DNA from: Verrucomicrobiota bacterium
GTDB lineage: Bacteria > Verrucomicrobiota > Verrucomicrobiia > Chthoniobacterales > JAFAMB01
DNA length: 13,859 nt
Assembly (NCBI GenBank): GCA_019242435.1
Contig: JAFAVN010000227.1
Span: forward strand, 1 to 13,859
Direction: 5' to 3'
Made by a program: the position numbers and the translations under genes. Below the pieces are notes generated by a model. The model was not told the DNA's origin. It did no database searches and was given only the letters and a program-made list of their open reading frames with translations. Numbering within the stretch: the first letter of the stretch is position 1; every line of letters starts with the position of its first letter. Positions 12,976-13,859 of the stretch are shown in pieces.

Positions 12976-13859
12976 ACGTTCAGAATTGCGGTGTCCCAGT
13001 CTTTCCAAACCGGATCAAGGCCTGCCTTAATGAGTGCCTGCGCGACTTCCTGCGGGCTTCGGTGATCCTCGATGGCGAACTGTGGCTCTGCGTTGGCATC
13101 GTGGCCTGGACAGCTTGCTTCTTGCACTCGACCCCGGACCGTCAGATGGAGTGATGCCGCGCCCTGGCCAGTGTAGGCGCCCGGTGCAGTGCGGCTCCCG
13201 GCGCTCATAATGGTGACGCCAAGCTGCGCCAAAGCGTTGCGCAACCAAGCAGGTTCCCTCGTGCTGAGGACGATACCGACTTGCGGAAAGGTGACTCGAA
13301 ACGCGCATATCAACTGCATCAGCTCGCGGTCGGTTAAAGTGGTGAGTGGCTGAAAACCGCCGGCCGCCGGCCGCAATCGGGGAAAAGCTACCGTTAGTTG
13401 GGACCGCCAGCAGCGGCGAAGCAAAAATTCAATGTGGCGAGCAAGAGAGATGGCTTCCTCTCGCCAAGGAGCTAGCCCGAAGAGAGCACCTACGCCCAGG
13501 CGCCGGAAGCCCGCGGCGTAAGCCCGTTCGCAGGTTTCCAATCGCCAATCAAAATTCCGCTTTGGGCCGGCTGTGTGCAAAGTCCGGTAAATTTCCGGGT
13601 CGTACGTTTCCTGGTAAACAACCAGCCCTTCCGCACCGGTCTCAATCATCCTGCGGTATTCCTCGGTCTCCAGGGGCGATACTTCCAGTGAGACCGAGGG
13701 CGCCATCCGATTCACTCGGCGAACAATCTCGGAAAGGTAATTGTTGGAGACAAATTTGGGGTGTTCACCAGATACCAGGAGCAGACTTCTGAATCCCAAA
13801 TTGGCGAGATACCGCGCTTCGCTTTCGACTTCATCAGGAGTCAAGGTAACGCGTAGGAT
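12972..13859 (-). CDS. thiH: 2-iminoacetate synthase ThiH (tyrosine lyase), 5' end beyond the window
   Basis: ThiH is a radical SAM enzyme that cleaves tyrosine to dehydroglycine (2-iminoacetate), the C-N precursor of the thiazole ring, plus p-cresol. The visible 295 residues are the C-terminal four-fifths. Recognisable blocks: GEHPKFVS, VYQETYDPEIYRTLHTAGPKRNFDWRLET, GVGALFGL, FPRLRPAAGGF, QLICAFRVTFPQVGIVLSTRE, SAGSRTAPGAY and DPVWKDWD. The N-terminal part with the CxxxCxxC cluster motif would lie beyond 13859. The frame is open to the edge, so the TTG at 13844 is not the start. About 25 residues between APGAY and QFAIEDHRS, including a Cys, look like an insertion. Its stop overlaps the thiS start. 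Confidence 0.95.
   Translation of the reverse strand: MLRVTLTPDEVESEARYLANLGFRSLLLVSGEHPKFVSNNYLSEIVRRVNRMAPSVSLEVSPLETEEYRRMIETGAEGLVVYQETYDPEIYRTLHTAGPKRNFDWRLETCERAYAAGFRRLGVGALFGLAPWREEAISLARHIEFLLRRCWRSQLTVAFPRLRPAAGGFQPLTTLTDRELMQLICAFRVTFPQVGIVLSTREPAWLRNALAQLGVTIMSAGSRTAPGAYTGQGAASLHLTVRGRVQEASCPGHDANAEPQFAIEDHRSPQEVAQALIKAGLDPVWKDWDTAILNV

Overview
The window reads as a chromosomal core region of a Gram-negative bacterium with moderately high GC. The best guess is a soil-type Verrucomicrobiota (Chthoniobacterales-like). That placement is inferred from gene style: weak or absent Shine-Dalgarno sequences, an RpoD with a low-complexity N-terminal extension, exported RMDN-type TPR proteins, and long palindromic intergenic repeats. 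No marker here fixes the taxonomy. No transposase, integrase, CRISPR array or tRNA was found.

Layout, left to right. (1) 131-2084, minus strand: a nucleoside 2-deoxyribosyltransferase-family protein followed 13 bp later by an unrecognised coiled-coil protein. (2) 2281-4537: two paralogous exported TPR proteins (minus) on either side of a small DUF423 membrane protein (plus). A Rho-independent terminator follows the first TPR gene, and a 178-bp imperfect palindrome sits between DUF423 and the second TPR gene. (3) 4552-5581: a second, nested palindrome, a candidate promoter, then rplM-rpsI (ribosomal proteins L13 and S9, plus). (4) 5582-5993: a gene-free, hairpin-rich stretch. (5) 5994-7684: lipA (lipoyl synthase) and a family-2 glycosyltransferase, overlapping by ATGA. 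(6) 7695-13859, minus strand: thiH (cut by the right edge) - thiS - dnaG - rpoD - small one-TM protein - exported DUF3106-like protein. A third palindrome lies between thiS and dnaG.

How the genes work together. rplM-rpsI and dnaG-rpoD are classic housekeeping pairs for translation and for replication priming/transcription. thiH-thiS supplies precursors of the thiamine thiazole ring, and lipA completes lipoyl cofactors. The least conventional parts are the TPR-DUF423-TPR block, the envelope-type gene pair directly behind rpoD, the deoxyribosyltransferase/coiled-coil pair, and three unrelated long palindromes in intergenic gaps. I did not see a clear defence system or a complete novel system. 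The best leads are the palindromes and the small unnamed gene pairs.
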